64,000 nucleotides of DNA from Ensifer sesbaniae (lineage in GTDB: Bacteria > Pseudomonadota > Alphaproteobacteria > Rhizobiales > Rhizobiaceae). The stretch covers positions 377,706-441,705 of the forward strand of contig NZ_JABEKU010000003.1 in NCBI RefSeq assembly GCF_013283665.1. Reading direction: 5' to 3'. Both the position numbers and the translations under genes were made by a program. Under the pieces are notes generated by a model that saw only the letters and a list, made by a program, of their open reading frames with translations, was not told the origin of the DNA and did no database searches. The first letter of the stretch is position 1; every line of letters begins with the position of its first letter. Of the stretch, positions 53,675-64,000 are shown piece by piece.

Positions 53675-53744
53675 ACTGATATGACGCGTCGTGACCCTCG
53701 TCCGGACCCGATCCGGGCGAGGGGAGACGCATTTGGAGTGAGAC

Positions 53745-54827
53745 TTGGCAAAGCTTCCCGTTGAAAAGATGCGCGAACTGGAACGGCGGTTCGGTGAGAT
53801 CGAGGCCCGCATGTCTGCCGGCCCGGCTGCGGACGTTTATGTCAAGCTTGCCTCGGAGTATTCCGAGCTGCAGCCGGTCGTGACGAAGATCCGCGCCTAT
53901 GAGAAGGCGACGGCCGAGCTTGCCGACATCACCGCCATGCTCGCCGACAAGTCGACCGACCGGGAGATGCGTGATCTCGCCGAAATGGAAAAGCCCGAGG
54001 TCGAAGCGACGATCGAGACGCTGGAGCAGGAAATCCAGATCCTGCTTCTGCCGAAGGATGCGGCCGACGAGAAGAGTGCGATCCTCGAAATCCGCGCCGG
54101 CACCGGCGGATCGGAAGCGGCGCTCTTTGCCGGTGATCTCTTTCGCATGTACGAGCGTTATGCGGCCGCCAAAGGCTGGCGCGTCGAGGTGCTTTCGGCG
54201 AGCGACGGCGAAGCCGGCGGCTACAAGGAAATCATTGCGACGGTTTCCGGGCGCGGCGTGTTCTCGCGGCTGAAATTCGAATCCGGCGTGCACCGGGTGC
54301 AGCGTGTGCCGGAGACCGAGGCGAGCGGCCGCATTCATACCTCGGCCGCCACTGTCGCCGTGCTGCCTGAGGCCGAAGACATCGACATCGAGATCCGCCC
54401 CGAGGATATCCGCATCGACACGATGCGCTCGTCGGGCGCCGGCGGTCAGCACGTCAACACGACGGACTCGGCCGTGCGCATCACCCACCTTCCGACCGGG
54501 CTCGTCGTCACCAGTTCGGAAAAGTCGCAGCACCAGAACCGGGCAAAGGCTATGCAGGTCCTGCGCTCGCGCCTCTACGACCTGGAGCGCCAGCGCGCCG
54601 ACAGCGAACGTTCGGCCGACCGCAAGAGCCAGGTGGGCTCGGGCGACCGCTCCGAGCGCATCCGCACCTACAATTTCCCGCAGGGCCGGCTGACCGATCA
54701 CCGCATCAACCTGACGCTCTACAAGCTCGACCGGATGATGATGGGTGAGATCGACGAGGTCGTCGATGCGCTGCTCGCCGATTATCAGGCGAGCCAGTTG
54801 GCGCAGCTCGGCGAACAGCGGGGCTGA
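53745..54827 (+). CDS. prfA: Peptide chain release factor 1
   Basis: A 360-residue RF1 terminating at UAG/UAA. The catalytic GGQ is in [21 protein letters not shown] near residue 232, and the codon-reading PXT-equivalent and anticodon loop are in the preceding domain ([26 protein letters not shown]). Start is TTG at 53745 with GGAG six bases upstream, giving [16 protein letters not shown]. Next to prmC, which methylates the GGQ glutamine, with 3 bases between. Confidence 0.96.
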   Translation: MAKLPVEKMRELERRFGEIEARMSAGPAADVYVKLASEYSELQPVVTKIRAYEKATAELADITAMLADKSTDREMRDLAEMEKPEVEATIETLEQEIQILLLPKDAADEKSAILEIRAGTGGSEAALFAGDLFRMYERYAAAKGWRVEVLSASDGEAGGYKEIIATVSGRGVFSRLKFESGVHRVQRVPETEASGRIHTSAATVAVLPEAEDIDIEIRPEDIRIDTMRSSGAGGQHVNTTDSAVRITHLPTGLVVTSSEKSQHQNRAKAMQVLRSRLYDLERQRADSERSADRKSQVGSGDRSERIRTYNFPQGRLTDHRINLTLYKLDRMMMGEIDEVVDALLADYQASQLAQLGEQRG

Positions 54828-54830
54828 GCC

Positions 54831-55700
54831 ATGACCGAAACGCTTGCAAGCCTCGTCGCCGAAAGCCGCGATCGCCTGCAGGCGGGCGGCATCGAGCATG
54901 CGGCGCTCGATGCACGGCATCTGATCTCCGGCCTGCTCGACCTGTCGCTGAGCGCGGTCGTGTCGCGGGGCGGGGAACCCGTGTCAGAGGCGGATGCCGC
55001 AAGGATCCGGGCGGCCGTGGCGCGGCGACTGGCACGCGAACCGGTCTACCGCATTCTTGGCGAACGCGAATTTTTTGGCCTGCCGCTGAAGCTTTCGAAG
55101 GAAACGCTGGAGCCGCGCCCGGATACCGAGACGCTCGTCGATCGCATGATCCCCTACCTGCGCGCGGTGGTGGCGCGAAAGGGGAGTTGCGCCCTTCTTG
55201 ATCTCGGCACCGGTACCGGAGCGATTTGTATCGCGCTGCTGTCCCAGGTTCTTGAAGCAAGGGGCACGGCTACCGATATATCGCAGGACGCACTGGCAAC
55301 GGCGACGGCGAATGCAGCCGCTCTCGGTCTTGCCGATCGGTTCCGACCGCTTCTCAGCAACTGGTACGAAAAGGTGGACGGACGCTACGACGTGATCGTC
55401 TCAAATCCGCCGTATATCCGGTCCAGTGTCGTTCGTGAGCTTGAGCCGGAGGTGAGACTTCACGACCCGGCCGCAGCGCTTGATGGCGGAGCAGACGGGC
55501 TTGATGCCTATCGCGCCATCGCTTCTCGGGCCGGTCATCATCTTGAGACAAACGGCGTGATAGGCTTGGAAATCGGTTTCGACCAGAAAGAGGCGGTGAC
55601 GGCGCTGTTTAACGCCGAAAATTTCCGTCTGCGTGAAGAGGCGAAGGATTTCGGCGGTAACGACCGCGTCCTGATCTTCGAACGCGACATCAACCGTTGA
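54831..55700 (+). CDS. prmC: Release-factor glutamine methyltransferase
   Basis: A 289-residue enzyme that N5-methylates the GGQ glutamine of RF1/RF2. SAM motif LLDLGTGTGAICIALLSQVLEARGTATDIS near residue 122, catalytic NPPYIRSS motif near 187, and GVIGLEIGFDQKEAVTALF at the C-terminus. Normal length. Directly downstream of prfA, the conserved arrangement. Confidence 0.95.
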   Translation: MTETLASLVAESRDRLQAGGIEHAALDARHLISGLLDLSLSAVVSRGGEPVSEADAARIRAAVARRLAREPVYRILGEREFFGLPLKLSKETLEPRPDTETLVDRMIPYLRAVVARKGSCALLDLGTGTGAICIALLSQVLEARGTATDISQDALATATANAAALGLADRFRPLLSNWYEKVDGRYDVIVSNPPYIRSSVVRELEPEVRLHDPAAALDGGADGLDAYRAIASRAGHHLETNGVIGLEIGFDQKEAVTALFNAENFRLREEAKDFGGNDRVLIFERDINR

Positions 55701-56033
55701 AAAAATGCTGCACTGACGCATCTTCTTTCTTGCTCAGGCAAAGAAAGGGCTTGGAATCCCAGAGGAAGCGGGCTAGTTTGCCCGCGCACTGGGCAGAAGG
55801 TCATGGACCTAAGATTCGTTCCGGTATGACCTGGCCACGGGGATTGCTCTCAAGAAAGAGTTGCTAGGGTTCAACAAGTGCCTTGTGCGGGTACCTGTTA
55901 ATTTGACGTCAGTCGGCGCCGAAGCCGCCGTTGTGCGAGCGCAGCGGTGCGTGTTCTGTCGGGCGTGAACGGATCCGGCCGGAAGACGAAACCACATGAT
56001 CATCATTATCAAGAGAATTCGGGTGAATGTACT
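55701..56033. other. Intergenic region between prmC and DUF4167 gene
   Basis: 333 bases. An imperfect hairpin CTTTCTTGC...GCAAAGAAAG (55725-55747, one bulge) after the prmC stop may terminate transcription. The remainder is the likely promoter region of the DUF4167 gene; no ORF or other signal seen. Confidence 0.4.
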
Positions 56034-56693
56034 ATGAGGCCAGGACAGCAAAACAAGCGCGGCCGCGGGCGGAATAACAACAATAACAACAACGGAAACA
56101 ACAACAATCACAACCGCAAGGGCTCGAACCCGCTGACGCGGACCTACGACAGCTCCGGCCCGGATGTGAAGATTCGCGGTACTGCCCAGCACATCGCCGA
56201 GAAGTACGCAGCGCTTGCGCGCGATGTCCAGAGTTCCGGCGACCGGGTGATGGCAGAAAACTACCTGCAGCACGCCGAACACTACAACCGCATCATTGCT
56301 GCCGCACAGGCGCAGATGCAGGACCGGTTCCAGCGCGAGGACCGTCAGGATTTCCGCGGCCACGATGCATCCGAGCAGGACCAGGACGATCTGGATCAGG
56401 TCTATATCGACGACATGCCGGCCCCGGTTGCCGTGCCTGCAGCAGCACCTGCCGCCGAGCCGCAGCCCGTCGTTATCGACGGTACGGGTCCGCAGCCGGT
56501 AATCGAGGGTACGCCGGCGGAAGTGGCGATGGAAGAGGAAGCCCCGGCCGCCTCCGGCCGCGCTGCGTCGCGCCGCCGCAATACGCCGCGTCCGCGCCGT
56601 CCGCGCCGCAACGCGCAGGAAGGTGCTGCCGACGACGCCCAGCCTTCGGGCGATGCCGCCTCCGAAGCGCCGGTGCTTGCCGCTTCCGAGTAA
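56034..56693 (+). CDS. DUF4167 domain protein with poly-Asn tract
   Basis: A 219-residue basic then acidic protein: MRPGQQNKRGRGR, then nearly uninterrupted asparagines (NNNNNNNGNNNNHN), the folded DUF4167 domain at about 40-110 (SNPLTRTYDSSGPDVKIRGTAQHIAEKYAALARDVQSSGD...AENYLQHAEHYNRII), and a disordered Ala/Pro/Arg-rich C-terminus (PRPRRPRRNAQEG). The domain is conserved across alphaproteobacteria, with unknown role; RNA or DNA binding is suggested by composition. Followed by a strong terminator. Confidence 0.9.
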   Translation: MRPGQQNKRGRGRNNNNNNNGNNNNHNRKGSNPLTRTYDSSGPDVKIRGTAQHIAEKYAALARDVQSSGDRVMAENYLQHAEHYNRIIAAAQAQMQDRFQREDRQDFRGHDASEQDQDDLDQVYIDDMPAPVAVPAAAPAAEPQPVVIDGTGPQPVIEGTPAEVAMEEEAPAASGRAASRRRNTPRPRRPRRNAQEGAADDAQPSGDAASEAPVLAASE

Positions 56694-56732
56694 GCGAGCC
56701 TGACAACGACTTTGCCCATTCAGGGGCATGCC

Positions 56733-56765
56733 AAAAACCCGGCTTTGCATGGCCGGGTTTTTCTT
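56733..56765 (+). terminator. Intrinsic terminator of the DUF4167 gene
   Basis: Perfect eleven-base stem AAAAACCCGGC / GCCGGGTTTTT with an eight-base loop, followed by CTTT on the plus strand, 40 bases after the stop codon. Confidence 0.88.
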
Positions 56766-56768
56766 TGC

Positions 56769-56875
56769 CTACAGCGCCGCGCGTCTTATCGGACGCGCAA
56801 AGGTCGCTGTAGCACTTTGAAGTGCTGCATGTTTTTGTCCTTTAATCGGCTACGATTAAAGGAGACATGCAGTAG
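56769..56875. repeat. Intergenic repeat family C, copy 2
   Basis: CTACAGCG/CGCTGTAG arms around GCGCGTCT-TATC-GGACGCGC, a GCACTT-TGA-AGTGC stem, and a second hairpin GTCCTTTAATCG-GCTA-CGATTAAAGGAGAC, ending in CATGCAGTAG. It matches copy 1 at 39534-39636 in order and in most bases. It lies 10 bases from the end of the TetR gene. Confidence 0.75.
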
Positions 56876-56885
56876 CCGTTGGCGA

Positions 56886-57470
56886 TCAATGGTCGACGCT
56901 GTCGACGATCAATGCCGCAAGATTGGCACTGGCGGCTGTTTCGTTGGTCCGGCCTCGGATCAGTTCGCGGCCGATCGCCTCCGCAGCCCCCGCGATACCG
57001 GTGCAGCGCAGACGCAAATCGCCGGCGGAGATCTTCGCGAAGGGGCCGAGCGCCGCCTCGATCATGGCGACATAGTCGTCGGCCTGTTGCTGCTGCGTCG
57101 CGATCATGTCCGCATTGCCGCGCAGCGCTGCGGAAATCGCCTGCCATTCCTCACCACTATCGACGGCACAGTCGATGTAGACCGAACTGATGATGTCGGC
57201 GACCGCACCGAGCTGTTTCGGTGCCCCGGCGAGCGCGGTCCGCAGCTTGGTCGCGTGGCGATCCTCGATTTCCTGGGACAGCGCGATCAGCAATCCCTCG
57301 CGCGTACCGAAATGTTCATAGGCGATCGGCTTGCTGACGCCGGCACGCTCGGCGAGGTGGCCGAGCGTCAGGGCATCGGCTCCGCATTCGCGCAGGATCG
57401 CCTTGGCGGTCTCGATCAATTGCGCACGCCGTTCGGGTTTGGCGAGCTTTCGACTTTTCGTCGGGGCCAT
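56886..57470 (-). CDS. TetR/AcrR family transcriptional regulator
   Basis: A 194-residue repressor-type regulator. The helix-turn-helix is LTLGHLAERAGVSKPIAYEHFGTREGLL near residues 34-61; the C-terminal ligand domain is family-specific. Start at ATG 57470 (MAPTKSRKLAKPERR); an open frame further upstream crosses the operator-like palindrome and is rejected. Divergent from the saccharopine-dehydrogenase-like gene; the shared gap carries a perfect palindrome, so it probably represses itself and that oxidoreductase. Confidence 0.92.
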   Translation of the reverse strand: MAPTKSRKLAKPERRAQLIETAKAILRECGADALTLGHLAERAGVSKPIAYEHFGTREGLLIALSQEIEDRHATKLRTALAGAPKQLGAVADIISSVYIDCAVDSGEEWQAISAALRGNADMIATQQQQADDYVAMIEAALGPFAKISAGDLRLRCTGIAGAAEAIGRELIRGRTNETAASANLAALIVDSVDH

Positions 57471-57540
57471 CGATCGCAATCCTCTTTTCGCGTCGCCACG
57501 TCTCTTGAAAGCCGTGCTCGGCAACTTATCTACCAATAGT

Positions 57541-57559
57541 AACTTACTAAAGGTAAGTT
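57541..57559. promoter_or_regulatory. Candidate TetR operator AACTTAC-N5-GTAAGTT
   Basis: Perfect seven-base arms with a five-base centre in the 129-base divergent gap between the TetR gene (start 57470) and the oxidoreductase (start 57600). The TTAC...GTAA form is a common shape for TetR-family sites. Confidence 0.7.
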
Positions 57560-57599
57560 CGATAGCCAACCGGGCACTTTTCGTTTAGGAGATAGGAAG

Positions 57600-58622
57600 A
57601 TGTCAAGCAAGTTTCTGCCTGTTTTGATGATCGGCGGTTCAGGAGTCGTCGGATCGCAGGCTGCGAAGATCATCCGTCGGCTACAGCCCACGTTGCCGGT
57701 CGCCGTCGGCGGCCGCGATCTCGGCAAGGCAGAGGCCGTCGCGCGGGAGGTGGGAAACGCCGTCGGTGTAAGCATCGATCTGGAACGGCCGGATCTCGGC
57801 CTTGGCGACGAGCCGCGCTTTAGCGCCGTCGTCATCTTCCTCAAGGACGAGAAACTGAGCTCCATGCGCTACGCCCAGCGCCACGGGATCCCCTATATCA
57901 GCCTGTCCAGCGGCACGTTCGAGGTGGGGCCGGAGATGGCGCAATATATCCACGCGCCGGACAAGGCGCCGATCCTGCTCGCCAGCCATTGGCTCGCCGG
58001 GGCCGCGGTCTTTCCGATCCTCGAATTTGCGAAAGCCTATGCGGCGATCGACCGGATCCGCATCGGGGTCCTGCTCGACGAACAGGACATGGGCGGTCCG
58101 GCCGCGCTCGCCGACTACAATCGCATTACCGGCTTTGCGCCGGCGGCTTTGACGGTCAAGGATGGCAGGCTCCACTGGGCCGGTGGCGAGGATTCCAAGG
58201 CACGCTATGTCAGTGTCGACGGTGTCGAACTCGATGCGGTTGCCTATTCGCCTTTCGACGTCATGGCGCTTGCGGCCCGGACGAATGCCGCCAACATCCG
58301 GCTGGACCTCGCCTATAGCGAATCCGCAAGCAGGCGTCGCGGCGAGCCGTTTTCGACCGAAATCGTGATCGAGATGGCGGGGCGGGGGAAGGACGGTCAG
58401 CCACTCGATCATCGCCATGAGATCGTGCAGCCGGAGGGCCAGGCACCGCTGACCGCCCTCGGCATTGCGCTCGCCGTGGAACGCTTGCTCGGCCTTGAAG
58501 GGGGCGACGCGTCGGCCCCCGGTCTCTATCTCCCGGAGGTTCTGATCGACCCGGCCTACTATGTGCGGCGCATGAAGGAGTTCGGCGCGTCCTTCACCGA
58601 ACGGTCGATGAGCGCGGCTTAG
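57600..58622 (+). CDS. NAD(P)-binding oxidoreductase, saccharopine dehydrogenase-like
   Basis: A 340-residue protein with a Rossmann motif at the N-terminus (VLMIGGSGVVGSQAAKIIRR) and the general shape of saccharopine dehydrogenase NADP-binding proteins: GRDLGKAEAVAREVG, VIFLKDEKLSSMRYAQRHGIPYISLSSGTFEVG. Substrate unknown. Start ATG 57600 follows the sequence TAGGAGATAGGAAG. Under likely control of the divergent TetR regulator through the palindrome at 57541-57559. Confidence 0.85.
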   Translation: MSSKFLPVLMIGGSGVVGSQAAKIIRRLQPTLPVAVGGRDLGKAEAVAREVGNAVGVSIDLERPDLGLGDEPRFSAVVIFLKDEKLSSMRYAQRHGIPYISLSSGTFEVGPEMAQYIHAPDKAPILLASHWLAGAAVFPILEFAKAYAAIDRIRIGVLLDEQDMGGPAALADYNRITGFAPAALTVKDGRLHWAGGEDSKARYVSVDGVELDAVAYSPFDVMALAARTNAANIRLDLAYSESASRRRGEPFSTEIVIEMAGRGKDGQPLDHRHEIVQPEGQAPLTALGIALAVERLLGLEGGDASAPGLYLPEVLIDPAYYVRRMKEFGASFTERSMSAA

Positions 58623-58893
58623 CGAAGCCGCGGAGTTTCTCGCTTTCTCAATGGGCAAATGCGGCCGCGGGGAAATCGTCAGACGGCCGCATTTTTCGGT
58701 TGCAGATTTCCGTCCACGGACCATGGCCGGCTCTTTAATTTCCAAAATCGGTGCCCCATATTCGCTTCGGATGCGTTGATCCGGCGCAAGGCGGGGATCG
58801 CTCTACACTGACAAGCTTGCCGAATGCGGGAGCTTGATCCTGAAACACCGACGGGTGCCACGAGATGGGCCTGCCGGGCTATGGAGGTAAAGT

Positions 58894-61500
<2,607 letters not shown>

Positions 61501-61518
61501 CAAGACATCAAAGACAGG

Positions 61519-61540
61519 GGCCGTCCTTCGGGGCGGCCTT
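61519..61540 (+). terminator. Intrinsic terminator downstream of clpB
   Basis: Eight-base stem GGCCGTCC / GGGCGGCC (one G-U) closed by a stable UUCG loop, then TTCTC, 18 bases after the clpB stop. Confidence 0.75.
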
Positions 61541-61582
61541 CTCATTTGTGCCAGATTTTTGAAGAGGGGAGGGACGCCCCGA

Positions 61583-61625
61583 GCATGTCGCGCAAAGTGC
61601 GCAACGGTTTGTGCGAACGACATGC
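61583..61625. repeat. Intergenic repeat family D
   Basis: GCATGTCG / CGACATGC outer arms with GCGC(A)AAGTGCGCAACGGTTTG inside. A degenerate relative is at 12634-12676. Rhizobial intergenic repeats of this form are widespread. It lies between the clpB terminator and the end of the M23 peptidase gene. Confidence 0.6.
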
Positions 61626-61679
61626 GAAATATCAAGAACCTAAGGCGCAAGAGCGAGTCTGAAAGATCGCGACCCCGCT

Positions 61680-63647
61680 TTAGTTGCTTGCGACTTCAGC
61701 GCCGGCGCCGTCCTTGTTCAGCAACTCGTCGATGCGGTCGCGTTCCTTCTCGAACTTCGCCAGCGCGTCGCCGGAAAGCGACTTGCCGCCGGGGAGGCGG
61801 ATGCGCAGCGGATCGACCTTGTTGCCGTTGACGATCAACTCGTAATGCAGGTGCGGACCGGTCGAAAGACCCGTCGTGCCGACCCAGCCGATGACCTGGC
61901 CTTGGACGACCTTGCTGCCTACCTTGACGTTCTTGGCGATCGCGCTCTGGTGGTTGTAGGAGGATACGTAGCCGTTGGCGTGGCGGATCAGCGTCTGGTT
62001 GCCATAGCCGCCCGAATCCCAGCCGGCCTTCTCCACGACACCATTGCCGGCGGCGATGATCGGCGTGCCGCGCGGAGCGGCCCAGTCGACGCCGGTATGC
62101 ATGCGCGAGAAGCCGAGGATCGGATGGCGGCGCATGCCGAAGCCGGAGCGGAAATGGCCGTTCGGCACAGGATTGCGCAGCAGGAACTGGCGGATACTTT
62201 TGCCTTCGGTGTCGAAGTAGTCGATCGAATTGTCTTCCGGGTCCTGGAATCGGTAGAAGGCCGTGACCGCATCGCCGAACTTGGCGCGGACATAGAGAAG
62301 CTCGGAATCTTCCGTCGCCATGCCGCGTTCGTCGGTCACGGAGAAGAAGGCTTCAAGCGAGTCCGTCGGCTTCAGCTGCGCCTGGAAATCGACGTTGCTG
62401 GCGAGCAGCTTGACGACGAGGCCGACCATGTCGGCGCTCATGCCATAGGAAAGGGCGGCGCGGTAGATGCCGTCATAGACCCGCGGCAAATCGTGGCCGC
62501 TGGTCATGACGGGTGCGCCGTTGTCATCGAAGGCGGTGGCGACCGCGTCGAGTTTCGGCGGTTCCGCACCCGGAACGAAGCGCCCCTTGTCGTCGACCGC
62601 CATCGTCAGCACATGGCGATTGCGCGAATAGATGGTGGCGCGCACGATGCGGGCCTCTTCGCCCTTCTGCGCTTCGCCGTTCTGAATGATGCCGATGCGC
62701 AGAACGTCGCCTTCGTTGAGTTCCGTCGCCCCGAGCGCGTCGCCGATATAGCCGGCGGCGTCTTCGGCCTGTGCCTTGGCATAGCCGGCATTGATCATGA
62801 CCGTCGCAATATCGGTCTGGCGTCTGACCGGAATGATGTCGTCGGCGTATTCGGTGCTTTCCTCGTCGATGGTCTCGTAGGCGGCGTCGCTCTTGTTCTG
62901 CTCGACGATGCGGGCGGTCAGGCCCTGAAGCAGGTCAAGCCCGTCGCTTTCGGAAGCGAAGCGCTGCGGGTCGACATAATAGAGCGAAGCGACCTGCGTA
63001 CTGCCCTCGGTCAGGACAGAACCATTGGTGCGGACATTTTCCTCGACCTCCTCGAGCGACATCGAGCTGTCGAAGGCAACGCCGCCATGCAGCGGGAAAT
63101 CGACGGTCTTCAGCGCCACTTCGGAATCGACATTCGAGCCATAGAGCGTACCGGTGCGGGCGACCGGGGATTCCTCGTCCGCCTCGTCGGTGGAGAAGAT
63201 CGCCAGCGGATCGAAGTCCGGGTAGCTTTCCGAGGGTTGGTGGTTGGCGGCGAGCGCCATCTTGACGTGAACGAAGGGCTGCTTGCGCACCACTTCCTTC
63301 TCGCCGTCATGAGTCATGGTGGAGACTTCCATGACGGTCTTGTCGGCCGGCTTGGCGACGAGCTTCGGCGAAAGGATGCGACCACCGCGCACGGCACGCG
63401 CCTGTTCGTCGCCATTCGGCGCGGCGTCGAGCGCCGCATAGGCTTCGGCGGGGATCGCAAGCTGCTGCCGCCCGTCGAGGGCGGCAAAAAGCGCAACGCC
63501 CATGAGAAGACTTGAGGTGATGCCAGTGAGAAAGGTACCGGAAAGCCAGCGTAGGGAGATCTCGCGCCTGTCGGGCGCGCGACGGCCATGCGCAAGGATC
63601 GGCGGCTGGTCGCCGAGCGACCTGACCATGTTCTTGTCGGTGTTCAT
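61680..63647 (-). CDS. M23 family metallopeptidase, membrane-anchored
   Basis: A 655-residue envelope endopeptidase: cytoplasmic N-terminus, one transmembrane helix at about residues 37-60 (WLSGTFLTGITSSLLMGVALFAALDG), an extended periplasmic region with a predicted LysM-like/beta domain, and a C-terminal Peptidase_M23 (LytM) domain with GFGMRRHPILGFSRMHTGVDWAAPRGTPI (zinc His and Asp) and GLSTGPHLHYEL (zinc His). Presumably cleaves peptidoglycan cross-links in growth or division. Start at ATG 63647 (MNTDKNMVRSLGDQ). Possible partner of FtsEX-type activation, by analogy only. Confidence 0.92.
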   Translation of the reverse strand: MNTDKNMVRSLGDQPPILAHGRRAPDRREISLRWLSGTFLTGITSSLLMGVALFAALDGRQQLAIPAEAYAALDAAPNGDEQARAVRGGRILSPKLVAKPADKTVMEVSTMTHDGEKEVVRKQPFVHVKMALAANHQPSESYPDFDPLAIFSTDEADEESPVARTGTLYGSNVDSEVALKTVDFPLHGGVAFDSSMSLEEVEENVRTNGSVLTEGSTQVASLYYVDPQRFASESDGLDLLQGLTARIVEQNKSDAAYETIDEESTEYADDIIPVRRQTDIATVMINAGYAKAQAEDAAGYIGDALGATELNEGDVLRIGIIQNGEAQKGEEARIVRATIYSRNRHVLTMAVDDKGRFVPGAEPPKLDAVATAFDDNGAPVMTSGHDLPRVYDGIYRAALSYGMSADMVGLVVKLLASNVDFQAQLKPTDSLEAFFSVTDERGMATEDSELLYVRAKFGDAVTAFYRFQDPEDNSIDYFDTEGKSIRQFLLRNPVPNGHFRSGFGMRRHPILGFSRMHTGVDWAAPRGTPIIAAGNGVVEKAGWDSGGYGNQTLIRHANGYVSSYNHQSAIAKNVKVGSKVVQGQVIGWVGTTGLSTGPHLHYELIVNGNKVDPLRIRLPGGKSLSGDALAKFEKERDRIDELLNKDGAGAEVASN

Positions 63648-64000
63648 GCCGAGCTGAGGGTCCCCGATTTCTCTAAACCGTATTCTTGCCTGCGATACGT
63701 TGCGCGAAGATGTGCATCTTTCGCGTAACGGAGTCAAATCGCGGGGGAGGGGAGGGGGCCGATATCCCAGCTATCCCAAGCCTGCCCGCGCGAGAGAATC
63801 TGCGACGCATCGTCGATTTCGCTTAGATCGGCGGATTGTGAAAAAGTGAGGGCCAAAATGTGTCTCCACAGGCCGAAGAGGGGAGGCAAAACTTTTTTGG
63901 GGGCTCAAAGTCCTGCGTTTCCGGGCTTTGTCAGAAATCTGTCATTTTTTTTGAAAATGTCTGTTGACGTGTGAGAGGGGGTGGGTCTATAAGCCCGATC
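63648..64000. other. Intergenic region with promoter elements at the right edge
   Basis: 353 bases; the left part must hold the M23 gene promoter, the right part the strong promoter at 63964-63993. AT-rich tracts (TTTTTTGGGGG at 63893-63903, TTTTTTTTGAAAA at 63946-63956) lie just upstream of the promoter. No ORF seen. Confidence 0.55.
63964..63993 (+). promoter_or_regulatory. Strong sigma-70 promoter, probably of an rRNA operon beyond the window
   Basis: TTGACG at 63964-63969, 18-base spacer, TATAAG at 63988-63993. Preceded by an A/T-rich UP-like tract and followed by GCCCGATC, features of rhizobial rRNA operon promoters. No gene start is seen before the end of the window, fitting a long untranslated leader. 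Confidence 0.6.

Noticed and set aside
58753..58761. GCCCCATAT upstream of clpB as an RpoH -10 element
   Set aside because: The -10 looks right, but no CTTG-type -35 occurs at the expected distance, so I do not list it as a promoter.

Overview
The window is a stretch of core chromosome from an alphaproteobacterium of the Rhizobiaceae, most likely Sinorhizobium/Ensifer. The evidence is high-GC coding sequence, rhizobial gene neighbourhoods (tlpA-argH-lptM-lysA, lysC-ptsP-prfA-prmC, ftsE-ftsX, cpdR, etfB-etfA, a ComF/GrxC/nitrilase/DUF1178/UbiG block) and several families of short palindromic intergenic repeats of the rhizobial type. I see no insertion sequence, prophage, CRISPR array or integrase.

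Layout. 1-6 kb: 3' end of a DMT exporter, a DUF985 cupin with gloB, a methyltransferase, hisC-tyrC and a DUF2125 protein. 6-12.6 kb: ChaC-type gamma-glutamylcyclotransferase, PlsC, YdcF, FtsX/FtsE, a membrane-anchored hypothetical, hpt and cpdR. 12.7-19.4 kb: a large DUF4175 membrane protein, lysA-lptM-argH, and divergent tlpA. 19.4-24.1 kb: 3-hydroxybutyryl-CoA dehydrogenase, etfA-etfB, rhomboid protease, PduO-type cobalamin adenosyltransferase and a twin-helix small protein. 24.1-31 kb: an SDR, BrkB, GluQRS, an AlkA-like glycosylase, an HNH protein, DsbB, tRNA-Leu(CAA) and an acyl-CoA synthetase. 31-38 kb: a BioF2/CelD-like acyltransferase coupled to a Wzx-like flippase, a small HhH protein, secA and a periplasmic parvulin. 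38-46.5 kb: argJ-GNAT-mutT, a small membrane protein with a 57-residue Flp pilin, an NDUFAF5-like methyltransferase, comF, grxC, nitrilase, DUF1178, GNAT and ubiG. 46.5-50 kb: a possibly accessory segment (DHFR-like reductase, small methyltransferase, ABC-F ATPase, about 650 bp without a convincing gene). 50-64 kb: lysC-ptsP-prfA-prmC, a DUF4167 protein, a TetR regulator with divergent oxidoreductase, clpB, an M23 endopeptidase and, at the right edge, a strong rRNA-like promoter firing out of the window.

Functional themes are amino-acid synthesis (hisC, tyrC, lysA, argH, argJ, lysC), cell-cycle and envelope work (ftsEX, cpdR, secA, M23 peptidase, parvulin, PlsC), thiol/redox chemistry (tlpA, dsbB, grxC, gloB, chaC) and acyl-CoA oxidation (etfBA, 3-hydroxyacyl-CoA dehydrogenase, acyl-CoA synthetase).

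The most interesting non-coding signals are: a palindrome resembling a LiuR operator upstream of etfBA; a TTAA-N7-TTAA CtrA-like box and a TTAACCAT half site upstream of ftsE; a clean TetR operator candidate between the TetR gene and its divergent neighbour; four families of palindromic repeats, one half-copy of which supplies the start codon of the DUF4175 gene; and the strong promoter at the right edge. I did not find a clearly new multi-gene system. The least explained parts are the orphan pilin pair, the acyltransferase-flippase pair and the ubiG-lysC insert.
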